Shown: in pieces, positions 1 through 11,306 of the stretch
How positions within the stretch are numbered: the stretch's first letter is position 1
Layout of the letters: the number at the start of each line of letters is the position of its first letter
Origin: Sanderia malayensis
Lineage: Eukaryota; Cnidaria; Scyphozoa; Semaeostomeae; Pelagiidae
DNA length: 64,000 nt
Direction of reading: 5' to 3'
Assembly (NCBI GenBank): GCA_013076295.1
Contig: RQOL01000824.1
Span: 186,001-250,000 of the forward strand
Notes under the pieces: generated by a model
Told to the model about the DNA's origin: nothing
What the model saw: only the letters and a program-made list of their open reading frames with translations
Databases searched by the model: none
Made by a program: the position numbers and the translations under genes

Positions 1-347
1 CATTCTGTCATCCCTTTTATCCACTGTATTGTCCATTCTTGCAACATGTCGTGTCCATTCGCCTGTCATCTTCATCGCTCGCTCAGTTATATCCAAAATT
101 ATATTGCCGGCTCATCAAGAACTGATCATGGATCATTTCACCTTAATTCTGCCTGTGTTCAAAGTAGCTTCTTTCGGTCGCAATATAGCAAGGCATAACT
201 TTGTTCTCGTCAAACCGAGTCACATCGTAGCCCCACTATACTAATTGTCTGTAAATATCTTGCTTATGCCTCATGAACTGTCATGAATAGCTTTTTTTAG
301 CCGCATGTATTATATTATTGCTCAAGGTTTTTTCTTCTCATTTTTAG

Positions 348-2853
348 TACGTTTGATAGCTGGAGACAGTCTACACGTGCCAAAGGCGACCGCAAAAGCA
401 CCTTGAAAGAATACAAGAAGAGAAAAGAGAATGTGAAGGTTTGCTTTAGTTAACTTACTATGCTTGCTGTAGATTCTTTGAACGTAGTAGAGAATTTACT
501 GTTACCATTCCAGAGTTGTATACATATTCCAATACATACTTGAGGGTTTTAAAGAATATCGTATATATTATACTATATATTTCCAAGTACATTTCACAAC
601 ACTTTATTAACACATGTGAAATGCATTTGAAAAAATATTATATGCGATGTCTTTTAAAAGCATCAAAATGCATTTGCTTGCGTAGCTGTGCTGAATCTAG
701 TACGGGATATTCATTACCTTTCTTGTACAGCTTATATAGTTTACTTAAATTAATCAATGCAATAATCAACACTCGCATGTGTAGTGACTCCATATCGGTT
801 ACATTCATAAACAAGACAATTTGTTTTCCCAACCCTTCAGCCTATGTATAACAGACGAAACATATTTACTGGAAGCGCCCATGGCTCTTAAGAGCTGTTG
901 GCCCGAGGCGGTTGACAAAGATCGGTCCAAATCATATAAAGTGAAATTTCACATCATTCTATATCTATTATTCTTTTTATCTAATAATTCTGATATTTAT
1001 TGTTTGTTTTATCACCCTCCAGCTAACTGCAACGTTTCGGTTTTGGAAAAGAGCAGCTAGCGAATCAAGGAAAACGAAGAAACTTGACGAGGTTTATTAT
1101 TTGTTATTTCTCATGCTTTTTTCATTCACTTCTGCTTTATTATATTTATTTTCATTTTTATTTGCTCTTCTTATCTGCCTCTACTGATATCTTTTTTTTT
1201 CTTATATACCACGAAACCCCCATGTAATTTCAACCTCTTTAGCAGTCGCCTTTTCTTCATTCTGATCACAGAGTGTTGGAGCCCACCTTTCTATACTCCT
1301 ATAATGTTATTGTATTTAATGATGGACCTTATCCCAGTGATATTTTTCTTACACCACCGTTTATCCCCACAGATTCACATGCAAATTGCCATGGCTCATC
1401 ACCGCGATAAACTTCTGTAAGTTAAGCATTGCTTTGATGTCAATTTAATTGAATCTTTAATTTTTGAATGTTTCTACTTGAGCCATGTATAGCACATATA
1501 CTGTACAATTTTTATTAAGCCCGTGGGGGGTCTTATTTATTTTTAAGGTTTTAGAGGTGGGCTTATAAGAGAGTAAAGCTGAGCTTTTACGATATTTGAT
1601 ATTTGTCATATTTTAATACATGCAGTCAGTTTTCATCTCATCATCAGCAGAAATAAATAAGATTGCAAATTTTTTTTTCTTATAGAGACAAATGTTTTTA
1701 CAGTTGGAGGAACGAAAATATTGTCGAAAAGTTGAGAAAGAAGCAAACTTCGACAGCATTACAAAAATATTTCACTGCATGGAAACAGGTTTCTCTATAT
1801 GCAAGCAAGGCTGAGAAAGTAGTAAGTATATGGTTCTGTGTGTGCTTTGCCGAAGGTGCCAATGTAGAGAGGGTATTTTCAAGTGAAGTTAACCAATGTT
1901 TCTCTGTTTTCTACTCTGGAATCTTATATTAAATAAACTTAGTGAACTGCACACATTTTTAATAAGAATAATGTTTATTTTTATGTTTATATTAAGGATA
2001 AACATTGTTTGATATCAATGGAAAATCTTGAGACTCTTGAGAATTTTAGCATTCTTAAGAAATGAAAAGAGTGCAACATTTGAACTGTTTCATGGTGTAA
2101 TAAAGATAAAAAGAGTTATAATGTGCCTATTATGTTACGCCTGTAGTGAAATTTATCTTTAGTTAGGTTTAACAAGCTTCTGGTGATATAAATGACGTAT
2201 ATTGTTGTTCCTCATGTAACAGAAGTTCATGGCATGATTTTGTTTTTTAGTATGAACAGAAACTACTTGAAAAGACCTGGAAGCAATGGAGAGTTTTGAG
2301 AATAAAACGTCAAGTCATGAAAGCCATGGAAATGCATGAGACAAAGAAACTTCTATCAGAGGTAAGTCATGTTCATTCGTATTTTGGCTTTGGCTGCAAT
2401 AGGTGACAAAAGTTCTGGGACACAAATGGCCTTGACCCCCTTTCCTCAAACAATGTTGCCTCTAGAGACAGTCTTGCATAATATCAACATATTTTTTTGC
2501 TCGATAATTATAGGGTTGTGATTGAGAGAACAGCATTGGGGGGGGGGGGGTATTAGGAGGTTGTATTAAAAACCCCAGAAAGAAGTTTACGAGATGTTTA
2601 GCGTTTTCTCGTATTTTTACAAGTATACCAATGGCATTTGTCTACTATTGTTGTACATTAATTAGCTTATTGTGGAATCTGGTCCTGTGTTATTCGAGAA
2701 TTTTATTTATTTGGGAATGTTGTCTGTCTGTTTTAGGTATTTTCTTCGTGGTACAACTACACATATATTCGCAGAGGGGCTGTCCATGAGATTGATTTCA
2801 GGAAAAAGCGAAAAATATTCAGAAAATGGATGCAAGAATACAACAAAGCTTAA
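348..2853 (+). CDS. SFI1-like centrin-binding repeat protein, 3' end (partial)
   Basis: Six phase-compatible exons can be joined: 348-438, 1023-1091, 1373-1416, 1686-1821, 2251-2361 and 2737-2853 (stop at 2851-2853). All have AG acceptors and GT donors. The encoded segment is helical, Lys/Arg-rich and carries spaced aromatic-x-x-Trp motifs (FDSW, FRFW, FYSW, FTAWK, WKQWRV, FSSWY, FRKWM), the pattern of Sfi1 repeats that bind centrin along a long helix at centrosomes and basal bodies. The 5' part of the gene lies left of the window. The repeat pattern is what I see; the centrin role is family knowledge. Other proteins with Sfi1-type repeats are possible, so no symbol is given. Possible polyadenylation signals (AATAAA) occur near 2981-2990. 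Confidence 0.6.
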
Positions 2854-4244
2854 AACAACAAAATTAAAGATATTTTCATCAGGTTTCTTTATTTTTCAAC
2901 ATCATTTGACATTTTATATCCAAGCAAGTATAATATGAATACAGTCCAAAGTTTTAAAAAGAGCTTAAGTATATAGTGTAAATAAATAAATGTTATTGCA
3001 TTTTCAATACATATGTTTACAAACCAAACAAAATTTGGTATTTCATTTTACCCATTAGAATTTTTCGATTTCTTCATGTTTTCATGAAGATTACGCCGTC
3101 TTCATTAATTCCAAATAAAATTGATACACGAAATTTACATTGATTTATAGCATTAAACATTAACATTAAAACATCAGCAACAAATACTAAATAATTCATA
3201 CAATAAATTGCAAATATAAAATTGCAATTAATTTGCGATATCGAATTATAATCAGATTTAGTTTGCCCTAATCAGTTGTTTTGAAAACCATAGTATGACA
3301 GAAAGTCAAAACTTTTGGTCCCAAGAGACACAAGAAACCAGAATTTACATACAACTTTAGCCGTTGAAATTCCCGTCAAAGTTTAACTTTGCTGGCAGTT
3401 TAACTTCGGAATGGTTGCCTTCTACCATTCGGGCAGTGAAAATTGTCATTATTTCGACTCAAATAACGTCAATATTAAGCTATTATTAAAGCCAATTAGT
3501 TTTAAAGTGACGGCATCATTTTGGCTGAATGAAATGTAAGAAAATAAGGAAGACATTGCGAGTTGAAAAGCATCGTTGAATTGAAGTTACTGACGGCCTA
3601 ACACAAGCGCTGAGCTGAACCACACCATGCGACACAAAATGGAGTTTTGAGATCTTTGAAATATGGGTAAGTTCATTTAATCCCATTCTTTGATCGTATT
3701 AACTCCTATCTGAATAGTAATTTACTTTTATCGGAAATGATGGGCGCAAAGATTCACAAAGTTAGTGGTATTTCAAGCTATTCTATCTAGAAAGTTTTCA
3801 AAACACGTTCGCATTTTAGCGAACATTACCGGGCAATTCATTTTCTATCGTGCCTTTCTTGGTTATATTTCGGAAACGTTGTTTGAAAAATATCAAAATT
3901 TCGGTTTTCTTGTAACATAATCTTTAGTAAAAATCATATAAATAATAGATTGGCTGTGCAGAAACTAAATGGAAAAATCACTTTGTTTCATGGTTTCAAA
4001 AAAGGTTGGGAACAATTTTTCAAAAAGCAATGACTTTCTATCTTTTTCAAGGCAAAAACTGCTTAATTTCAATTCGAGATTTAATTTAAATGCATTCTAA
4101 TCTGACATTACTTCTAGTCATATATTCATTGAATAAAATTGAAATTATTTCTGAATTCAAAAATTAAAAATCAAATCTTTCACGATGGTTTTTGACTGTA
4201 AATGAAATTTTCATTTTAAAGGAATAAGCAACATGTTTAACATG
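2854..4244. other. Spacer between convergent SFI1-like and MEAK7 genes
   Basis: AT-rich sequence without a credible exon. It begins with the probable 3' UTR of the upstream gene, which includes a block (2864-3030) that recurs at 6161-6323. Nothing further is recognised in 3050-4244. Confidence 0.5.
2864..3030 (+). repeat. Dispersed direct repeat, copy 1
   Basis: About 165 bp just after the SFI1-like stop codon. It matches 6161-6323 with a few substitutions, for example in the shared strings ATTTTCATCAGGTTTCTTTA and GCATTTTCAATACATATG. It is either a duplicated 3' UTR or a copy of a dispersed element. Confidence 0.75.
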
Positions 4245-7200
4245 CTATAAATCTCCTCTTTGACTGTGTGATGTTTGCACTCCAGCCATATTTAATATTT
4301 CTTTATCTGGGTTCTCATCCCAACGACCTGGACGCTTCACCTTGAAAAACAAAAAATACTAATTCGTTAAAATAAAACAAAATGTCCTCCCCGGCGGGGA
4401 ATTGAACCCCGGTCTCCCGCGTGACAGGCGGGGATACTCACCACTATACTACCGAGGACTCGAACTTGAAGGCGGATTTTCTAGTACTTGTTCCACTAAA
4501 TATGCGTTGCAATACAGTCAACTCTGTCTAATTCGAACACCCTGGGGAAGCGTGAAAATGTTCGAATTACAAAAGGTTCGAATTATAGAAGTTTGTTTTA
4601 CAGGAATTGGTTCATTAGTGATCCTTGAAGGGACAGATAACTTCGTTCGAATTAGATGGAGTTCGAATTACACGAGTTTGAACTATGCAGATTTGACTGT
4701 ACATTGTACATCTTCATGTATATGGGACTGATGCAGAATCGAAAGAAGCTTTAGCCAAATCTCAGTGGAATGGTCCAGTTTATTTCTGCTGTACAAAAAT
4801 ATAAGGGGCTACTAATGACACACCTTCCAAAAGAGCCCCCTGCCTAAAAATTCATTATTGAAAGTCCACAGAAGCTTATTCGAGACATTAGGGTGCTTCA
4901 AGTAGTGAAGCCACCAAAGCGATTTGGTGCGAACTTTGGCGTTTTCCGGGCAGATGCCCAGCCAAACTGGTCCAAATGTTTCATGCAGCTCCTCTTTAAA
5001 CCAGGTCACAGGTCCAATGCCACTTTTTCAATTATGTATCTTTCGAGATAAATGGTTGCGAGCAACAAGATTCGTCAATGATGAACAAACTACAAACCAT
5101 ACTATAAAAAATATAACAAGATTGAATCTGTATTTTATTTTGTTATGTATGCAAACCTTTCTTATTTTCTCTACTTCCTTTTTGTCCCAATCTTGTTGTT
5201 TCTTCTGAGCAGTAGCAGCCAGTACTCCACCGCAACCCCAAATCTGAAATTTCAAAACAAAATTATCAAAGTAAACAAGCAAATAACAAATTCGTTAAAA
5301 TGCAATGAAACATGCGCATAACGGATAAATAATAAAGATTGTAATATCGTAAAACCTCCAATAAGCCCCGGGGGCTTATTTGCAAAAACAAAATTTTAGC
5401 CTAATTATTGTTCAATATTAAGCAAAATAAAAGCCATACGATGCAGTCAATAATTGAAGTTATTGGTTTAAACTTGCTGCTACTTGCAATACATTCACTA
5501 AACAACTTCAATGTCTGGAAACTTGGGCTCAATATCCTTGCAAATGATTATCAGGATGGGGCTTATTCGAGGATTCACGGTGTTACAATCTTACCACTAC
5601 TTACTACTTACTAATCGTATTACAATATTACTACTATAGCCAAAAATTCAAGAAAAACGAGAAAGGATATTTCATGAAAAAGAATGAATTTTATGGCATG
5701 ACTAAATATTGCAGTGCAAAAAAGAGATTTGATAATACCTCAATTTTCAGAATATCTTCTGTTTTTGAGTCTTTGTACACAAATTCAGCTGACGACAGAT
5801 CACTGTTGACTTTCAACTTTGGCGGGAAACTTTGTCCGATGAGCAATCCCGTTGGTGCACTGCGCGCCATCTCTTTCAAGTAAACTATTTTCGAAGATTC
5901 TGAAATAAAAAAATCATTTAAATTCAAGTTTCCTTCTGGTAGCATGAAAGAGGAATAATGATAAAGAGAGTCTACACGGACCCAAAAGTTAAAAAAAGCA
6001 AGCCACAAAGCAGCTTTGAGCTTATACACTCTACTTTATAAGAAATTTGGATCAGCACTTAGTTTCTTAATTTAGCTCAGCTCTTAGTTTCGATAATTTT
6101 ATAGTCATGTTATAAAATTCACTATAATAAAATCGGTCCACGGGGCATGATTAAAGATTAAGATATTTTCATCAGGTTTCTTTATTTTTCAACATCATTT
6201 GGCATTTTATATCCAGGCAAGTATAATATGAATACAGTCCAAAGTTTTAACAAGAGCTCAAATATATAGTGTAAATAAATAGATGTCATTGCATTTTCAA
6301 TACATATGTTTATAAACCAAACATGATTTTGGCGTTTTAGTACTAAAAGTTTCTTAATTGGCCTCATCCAAATAAAAAATGTCAATCGTGTTCAAATAAA
6401 AACTAACAAACTTTTTTATATTTACTAAGACCATGTTGTGCAAAGTCAATAGACTCGTTTTAAAGAGTGAACATTCTGCAGTTTCTTAATTATTCTTGAG
6501 CCTAGTTCTCAAATTTCCTACATTTTTGCCCATTCCAGTTCCAGTTTCTTAGAAATCAGTTTCCTATCAAAAAGGTATAGAGATAGGGTCCTACTTCTAT
6601 AGCAAACCCTTTCAAAAATAAATAAGGTATTTCAAAGCATTTGGGATTCACCCAAAACAAAAGAGGAACAGCTCCGTTTTGAGTTCGGCTCCAAATTATG
6701 ATGCCTATGGGTTGTTGTATACCGTAAGGTGGACTTTATACGGCCGCGTTTAGGTCGTGTCGAATTTAATTCAAGGAGAATTTGAATTAAATGCGACATA
6801 AATGCGGCCGTATAAAGTGAACATTTAATTAAGTGCAGCAACTTGAATTAAGTTCATCAGGATTTGCCGAACTTAATGCACAAGTGCGACACAAATGCGA
6901 CGTGGCTTTATACGGCCGCATTTTGGTCGCATTTAATTCAAATTCTCCTTGAATTAATCACTTTATATGATATAATGATGAAATATGTCAAATTTTCTCA
7001 GTCAAGCACTCTGTGTATGTGCAATTCTTTTTTGTTACGACACGATGATATGATGAGTTGAATTAAATGCGGCAAACAAAACACGTATAAAGTGAATGCC
7101 GCACTTATCTCGCACTTAGGTCGAATCTAATGAATTAAATTAGACGCGACCAAAATGTGACCGTATAAAGTAAGCCTAAGTCCTCGATTAAGCCCTCACC

Positions 7201-10200
7201 CTGAAATATGTTTGCAAAATAAGCCCCCGGGGGCTTAATCGAGGACTTATGGTAAGCATATATATCTATAGTAGCTACACGCGTGTTGGGAATAAACTAG
7301 ATGTTTACCTAAAATACTCGAGCAGTTTGGTAATATTTCAAGAAATGCACAATATGGTCCACCAAATCTTTCAGACGAGTCCCTGCAAAAATTAGAATGC
7401 TACCAGCTATTTATACGAATGCAGAAAATTATCAGAGGCTTCAGAAAATTATTGAATAAAGTGCTGTAAAGATCTATTGAGACCGAGGGGGGGGGTGATC
7501 TAAAATTCGTGGTTCCAGATGGGGATCTAATACAGGTTCAGAAAGATGTTCTTCTAAATTAATTAAAAATAACTTGAAATGTTATAATTGAATGAATCAC
7601 AACTTTAGCATCGTTCACAATTCCAAAAATAAAAAAAAGGACTAGTAGAAAGGAGGATTACTTCCAACTCAATTCAAAATGGTGCTTATTAAAAATCGGA
7701 GATTATTAAAAATCGGGGATTATTAAAAAGGGGGCTTGAAAGTTCTCAAAAAGAATGGAAAAAGAGCTAGAGTTAGTAAGTGACATTTGTTATACAGTAA
7801 TAGATAGGCTTTAGAACTCTATTATACAATTGATTCTCGACAAGTCAATAAACATTGAAGAGGGATTTCTCAATGTTTTCAACATGTCTTCCTTGATTTG
7901 AGTGTGATGTATTATAGTATGGTTCAACAAAGTTGATTTCAGATACTTTGATTAGAAGCTTAAAGAGCAGGAAAGCCTACTTATTGAAACCTAAGTGTAA
8001 ATCCAATGAAATGATATAAAATGGGAATTACCTCCATGCTTCATCGATGGCAAGTACAAGTAGAGTGCCATTCGTAAAATTTATCAATGTAACGGTTGGA
8101 CTCTTGTAATTCAAGCATTTATGCTTGAACCTAACAAAATAACATGTTTCTCAATAATATTGTCAGAAATATAGTACTGTAAATCCTCGAATAAGCCCCC
8201 GGGGGCTTGTTTGCAAAAAAGGAAATTTTAGCTGGATGATTGTTTAATAGTAAGCGAAATAAAAGCTATGCAACCAATCAATGAAGTTATTGGTTTGAAC
8301 TTATTGCGATAAGCTGCTATTTGCGATACATTCACCAAACAACTTCAATGTCTGGAAACTTGGGGTCAATATCCTTGCAAATGATTATCAGGATGGGGGT
8401 TTACTCGAGGTGAGGGCTTATTCGAAGGTGGGGCCTTATTCGAGGATTTACGTTACTGAGAATTACAGAAAGCCAAATTTTCTGATTATTGCAATCGAGA
8501 ATGTTCAAATGTCCTAGCCATACAGGCTTACCTGTTCAGACTAAGTCCGTGTTCATTGCTATCATATAATAAATTCCAAGTGTACATCGGTTCATTTTCA
8601 TCATCAGCCTGTAGGAAAGGAAAACAAATACTAATAGTAAATTGTATACAAACGCACACAAGTTATAAACTGCAGTTCTGACGCATCAAAGAGGGTCAAA
8701 CTTAAAACTTACATGAAGAAGACATTCAGCACTACAAGTCAACACTTAGGGAGACATTAAAACGTGCAAGGGATTCAAGAATTCAAATTAAGGAATTCAA
8801 ATCGCTTCAAATCGAGATATATTAAAGCGACTAAAGTTTTAAACTTAGTTGTTTTGGCATTGGAATTGTGTTGCGCCAAATTGTGTTGAAGATGGTTCTT
8901 TTAAGACTATTCATAACCAATTTGCTGTTTATTATAATCAGTTAACTATTGTATTTTCAAACTTAGATGCAAAGAGAAAAAGAATTAACGCACATATATT
9001 TACAAAATAAATCATGCATTAGAGCAAACGGCAATTCAAGATTAAAGTGTCAATAGAATTCATCCCAGGTGAGTGCTCAATTACGTTTACCTTTGCGTTA
9101 TCAGTATCGCTGTTTGACGTATGTGATTTATCGAGTCTTGTATAACATATCGGTAGAACGCAGCATAGATACCACAGAAGGCTTGGGGTTAGGATTGAAA
9201 ATGAATGCTCTGAAATACTCGTGCTTGGCATTGGTAACATCTGAAATAAATCGAAACTAAACATCATGACTTTTAATAATGTTTCACTGAAGCAGGAGTT
9301 CACTAACCACGGATAAATAATACTGTACTGCAGAAAGGAGTTGTGTGTTTAGTGATACTGTAAAAAGTTTGTTACGTGAGAGGGGCACGGAAAGAGATTC
9401 CTCCATAACTCTTATGGGCACACAGAAAACAATGTATTCTATCGGTATCGCAACAAAAAAATAAATTTGCAAAATGACACTTACGTGGAAATAACCTTTT
9501 TGAACAGTTCCTGTGAACTTTTCATGTAACCAGGCTTCAAGTCCACTGAAAACCTTTGGATTAAAATCCAATGCCCATTCACAGAACTTATTTTTGCAAA
9601 CCATTGTATGACCAACAACCTTCAAATAATAAAGTGCCATATGTTTAATGCTTTAATATATATTATGGATGCCTGAGGACTGTTCTACTGAATAATACAA
9701 TGCTTGCAATTATAAATTTCTCATAATTCTATAAAATAGTCTTTAAGTATTCAAACTTTCCAAGTTTGTCGAAAATCATTCACAAAGCTTGAATCAATTG
9801 CTTTAAAAGAGTGCATTACAATGCAAAACTATGTTGAACTCACACATGATTTTGCAAGAGATTCAATGACAGCATCATCCTCATCAACTTTGAATGTTTG
9901 TTCAGGATCAACCAGTGCAAGGGCATACAAACATGCTTCCCTCAACAAGTTCCTCACATCTCAAATCATAGACAAAATGGCTACAGTTAGATTTATTGGG
10001 CAAATTGCCATAATGCTTATCGAGCCTGGTGAAAGTTTAAAAGAAGTAAATAGCAGGTGGAGAAATGGAAATCAGGTTTTTTGATACCTTCCATTGTGGA
10101 ATTTGCATCCTGTCCAACAACCAGTTCCAAATAGAACCTTATCTGAGAGTCTTTGACTTTATAAGCTAAAAATTGAGCAAAAACAGTTATAATATAAATA

Positions 10201-10985
10201 ATTGAACTTGATATACAAGAAAATTTAAGATCATTCAAGAACCGAGCATAGATAAAAGAATATAGTTTCCTAAGCTGGCTTATTTCTGACATGCAAACTG
10301 ATGCATTGTACCTTGTTCTAGAACATCATGTGCATGTCTTATGAAATCACTCATGTTATTTTGCTTTGTGAATTTGTGATGTTGATTGCTGTGATGGGAC
10401 TGTTGAGATTCAGATGGAAAAAGACGACCAAACAATCTATGTCCAAGTCCCTCTGTTGGCCCTTCAAAGTGTCTCTGTGAATAGCAATAGTGGAAATTCA
10501 AGAATGTGGCTAATTAACAAGATAATATAAGAACGAAGTTCCATTACATTCTGAGAGTTACACTTGTCCTTGTTGGTCAAAGCTGTATCAAATGTTGCAA
10601 ATCGAGTGGAATCTCACCTCAAAGTTTTCTTTCTTGATAAACATGTCATTTTGTGAGAGTTTCTGCAAAGAGATTGCAGAATTAAATACAAAATAAATGT
10701 TTCAAAACACCATGGCCAGAAGAAGCCATCCATGTGTGCGGTTTTTATCTTTCTCTGTTATGGTATACTAGCAGCTGAACATTTTTATGTCAGCAAGCAG
10801 ATCAAGAGACTATTAAACTGAGAAAAAGTTCAATCGTGTTCATTGAATAAAATTAGAGGGGGAAATTATTGTATCATATTTCTACTTGCTTCAAACAAAT
10901 CTTCTAGTTGATTTTCATACGGTGACTTGAATGCAGGCTCTTTCTTGCGTTGAGAGCCCCGTGTTTCCGAAGATGTATTGCCCAT
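4245..10985 (-). CDS. MEAK7: MEAK7 (TLDC1-like), TLD-domain mTOR-associated protein
   Basis: Thirteen exons read from high to low coordinate: 10890-10985, 10618-10662, 10312-10474, 10088-10165, 9844-9959, 9485-9619, 9091-9240, 8532-8608, 8032-8130, 7309-7382, 5739-5899, 5157-5243, 4245-4340. They join in one frame to 458 residues; human MEAK7 has 456. The start is MGNTSSE, an N-myristoylation signal like human MGNSRSR. An EF-hand-like helical region follows (residues ~25-170). The TLD domain runs from about residue 255: WNLLYDSNEHGLSL, SPTVTLINFTNG, FGGPYCAFLEILP, PTGLLIG, and the closing IEIWGCGG, then a charged coiled tail. MEAK7 is known as a lysosome-associated activator of an alternative mTOR pathway; TLD proteins also bind V-ATPase. 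Intron 1 appears to use a GC donor (GCAAGT at 10884-10889). The last intron contains tRNA-Asp on the same strand. Confidence 0.82.
4387..4458 (-). tRNA. tRNA-Asp (GUC)
   Basis: The minus strand folds into a complete 72-nt cloverleaf. The acceptor stem is TCCTCGG pairing with CCGGGGA, with G as discriminator base. The anticodon loop is CTGTCAC, giving GUC. The T arm reads CCGGGGTTCAATTCCCCG. No intron. It closely resembles animal tRNA-Asp genes. It lies in the last intron of MEAK7, on the same strand, about 47 bp upstream of the last exon. Confidence 0.96.
4515..4699. mobile_element. Pogo/Tigger-type MITE with TA target duplication
   Basis: A 185-bp element flanked by TA (4513-4514 and 4700-4701). 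The ends are inverted: the left starts CAGTCAACTCTG, and the right end reversed starts CAGTCAAATCTG. Both run into AATTCGAA-type blocks. CAGT ends with a TA duplication are typical of Tc1/mariner/pogo relatives. It lies in the last MEAK7 intron. Confidence 0.65.
5347..5580. mobile_element. Inverted-repeat element of the AAGCCCC family, copy 1
   Basis: The left end carries CCAATAAGCCCCGGGGGCTT and the right end GGGGCTTATTCGAGGATTCAC. The interior closely matches 8180-8455, for example ATTGAAGTTATTGGTTTAAA and CAACTTCAATGTCTGGAAAC. Non-autonomous, in a MEAK7 intron. Confidence 0.6.
6161..6323 (+). repeat. Dispersed direct repeat, copy 2
   Basis: Second copy of the 2864-3030 block, inside the MEAK7 intron 7308-5900. 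It is followed (6338-6356) by the string TAGTACTAAAAGTTTCTTAA, which also occurs inside the 31074-31475 MITE, so mobile-element debris adjoins it. Confidence 0.75.
6727..6826. mobile_element. Hairpin MITE, about 100-bp near-perfect inverted repeat
   Basis: The first half (ACTTTATACGGCCGC ... TTTAATTCAAGG) is repeated as its reverse complement in the second half, ending GCGGCCGTATAAAGT. Related arms recur at about 6900-6960 and 7065-7175, so this is a cluster of one family within a MEAK7 intron. Confidence 0.65.
6895..7186. mobile_element. Second member of the TTTATACGG inverted-repeat family
   Basis: Starts with GGCTTTATACGGCCGCATTT and ends with the inverted motif GTGACCGTATAAAGTAAGCC. It contains the same TTTAATTCAAATTCTCCTTG block as the hairpin next to it and an internal unrelated stretch, perhaps a nested or older copy. 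Confidence 0.5.
7187..7254. repeat. Short palindromic member of the AAGCCCC family
   Basis: AAGTCCTCGATTAAGCCC at the left is mirrored by GGGGGCTTAATCGAGGACTT at the right, with only about 30 bp between them. It abuts the TTTATACGG element. Confidence 0.55.
8172..8450. mobile_element. Inverted-repeat element of the AAGCCCC family, copy 2
   Basis: Inverted ends GTAAATCCTCGAATAAGCCC and its complement near 8430-8450 bracket an interior shared with copy 1 at 5347-5580. Internal duplications of the end motif lie near 8405-8445. In a MEAK7 intron. Confidence 0.65.
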
Positions 10986-11306
10986 GGATGTGTCTATCAG
11001 TATCTTCTACTTGTTCTTCGTATAACTGGTACTTCTGCAGCTAACCATTCAATCCATTTATGTAATATGCTTCACCAATCAGAAAATATATCTAAAAGAC
11101 TTGCACACATTTCGCACATTTCATACATACTTTGAATTTCATGCTGGCTAACTCCAAAAATAACACCCCACAACAAAAGCAGTAATTTAGAGACAAAAAG
11201 TTTACTGGGAGAGAGACAATGTTTTTATTGGTTTTTATCGTTTTATCTCCCCCCCCCCTTTTCTTCTCTCCCATTCCCCTGATGCACGTGTGCACCACTG
11301 CACAAA
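10986..11306. promoter_or_regulatory. Presumed bidirectional promoter of MEAK7 and the JmjC gene
   Basis: Only 321 bp separate the MEAK7 start (minus) from the most upstream in-frame ATG of the JmjC gene (plus). The segment holds a polypyrimidine/poly-C tract near 11248-11275 and no TATA box that I can see. Divergent spacing is the only evidence. Confidence 0.35.

Noticed and set aside
821..1060. Extra exon in the SFI1-like gene (CITDETYLLEAPMALKSCW)
   Set aside because: No Sfi1-type Trp motif and no fitting donor; exons 348-438 and 1023-1091 already join in phase.
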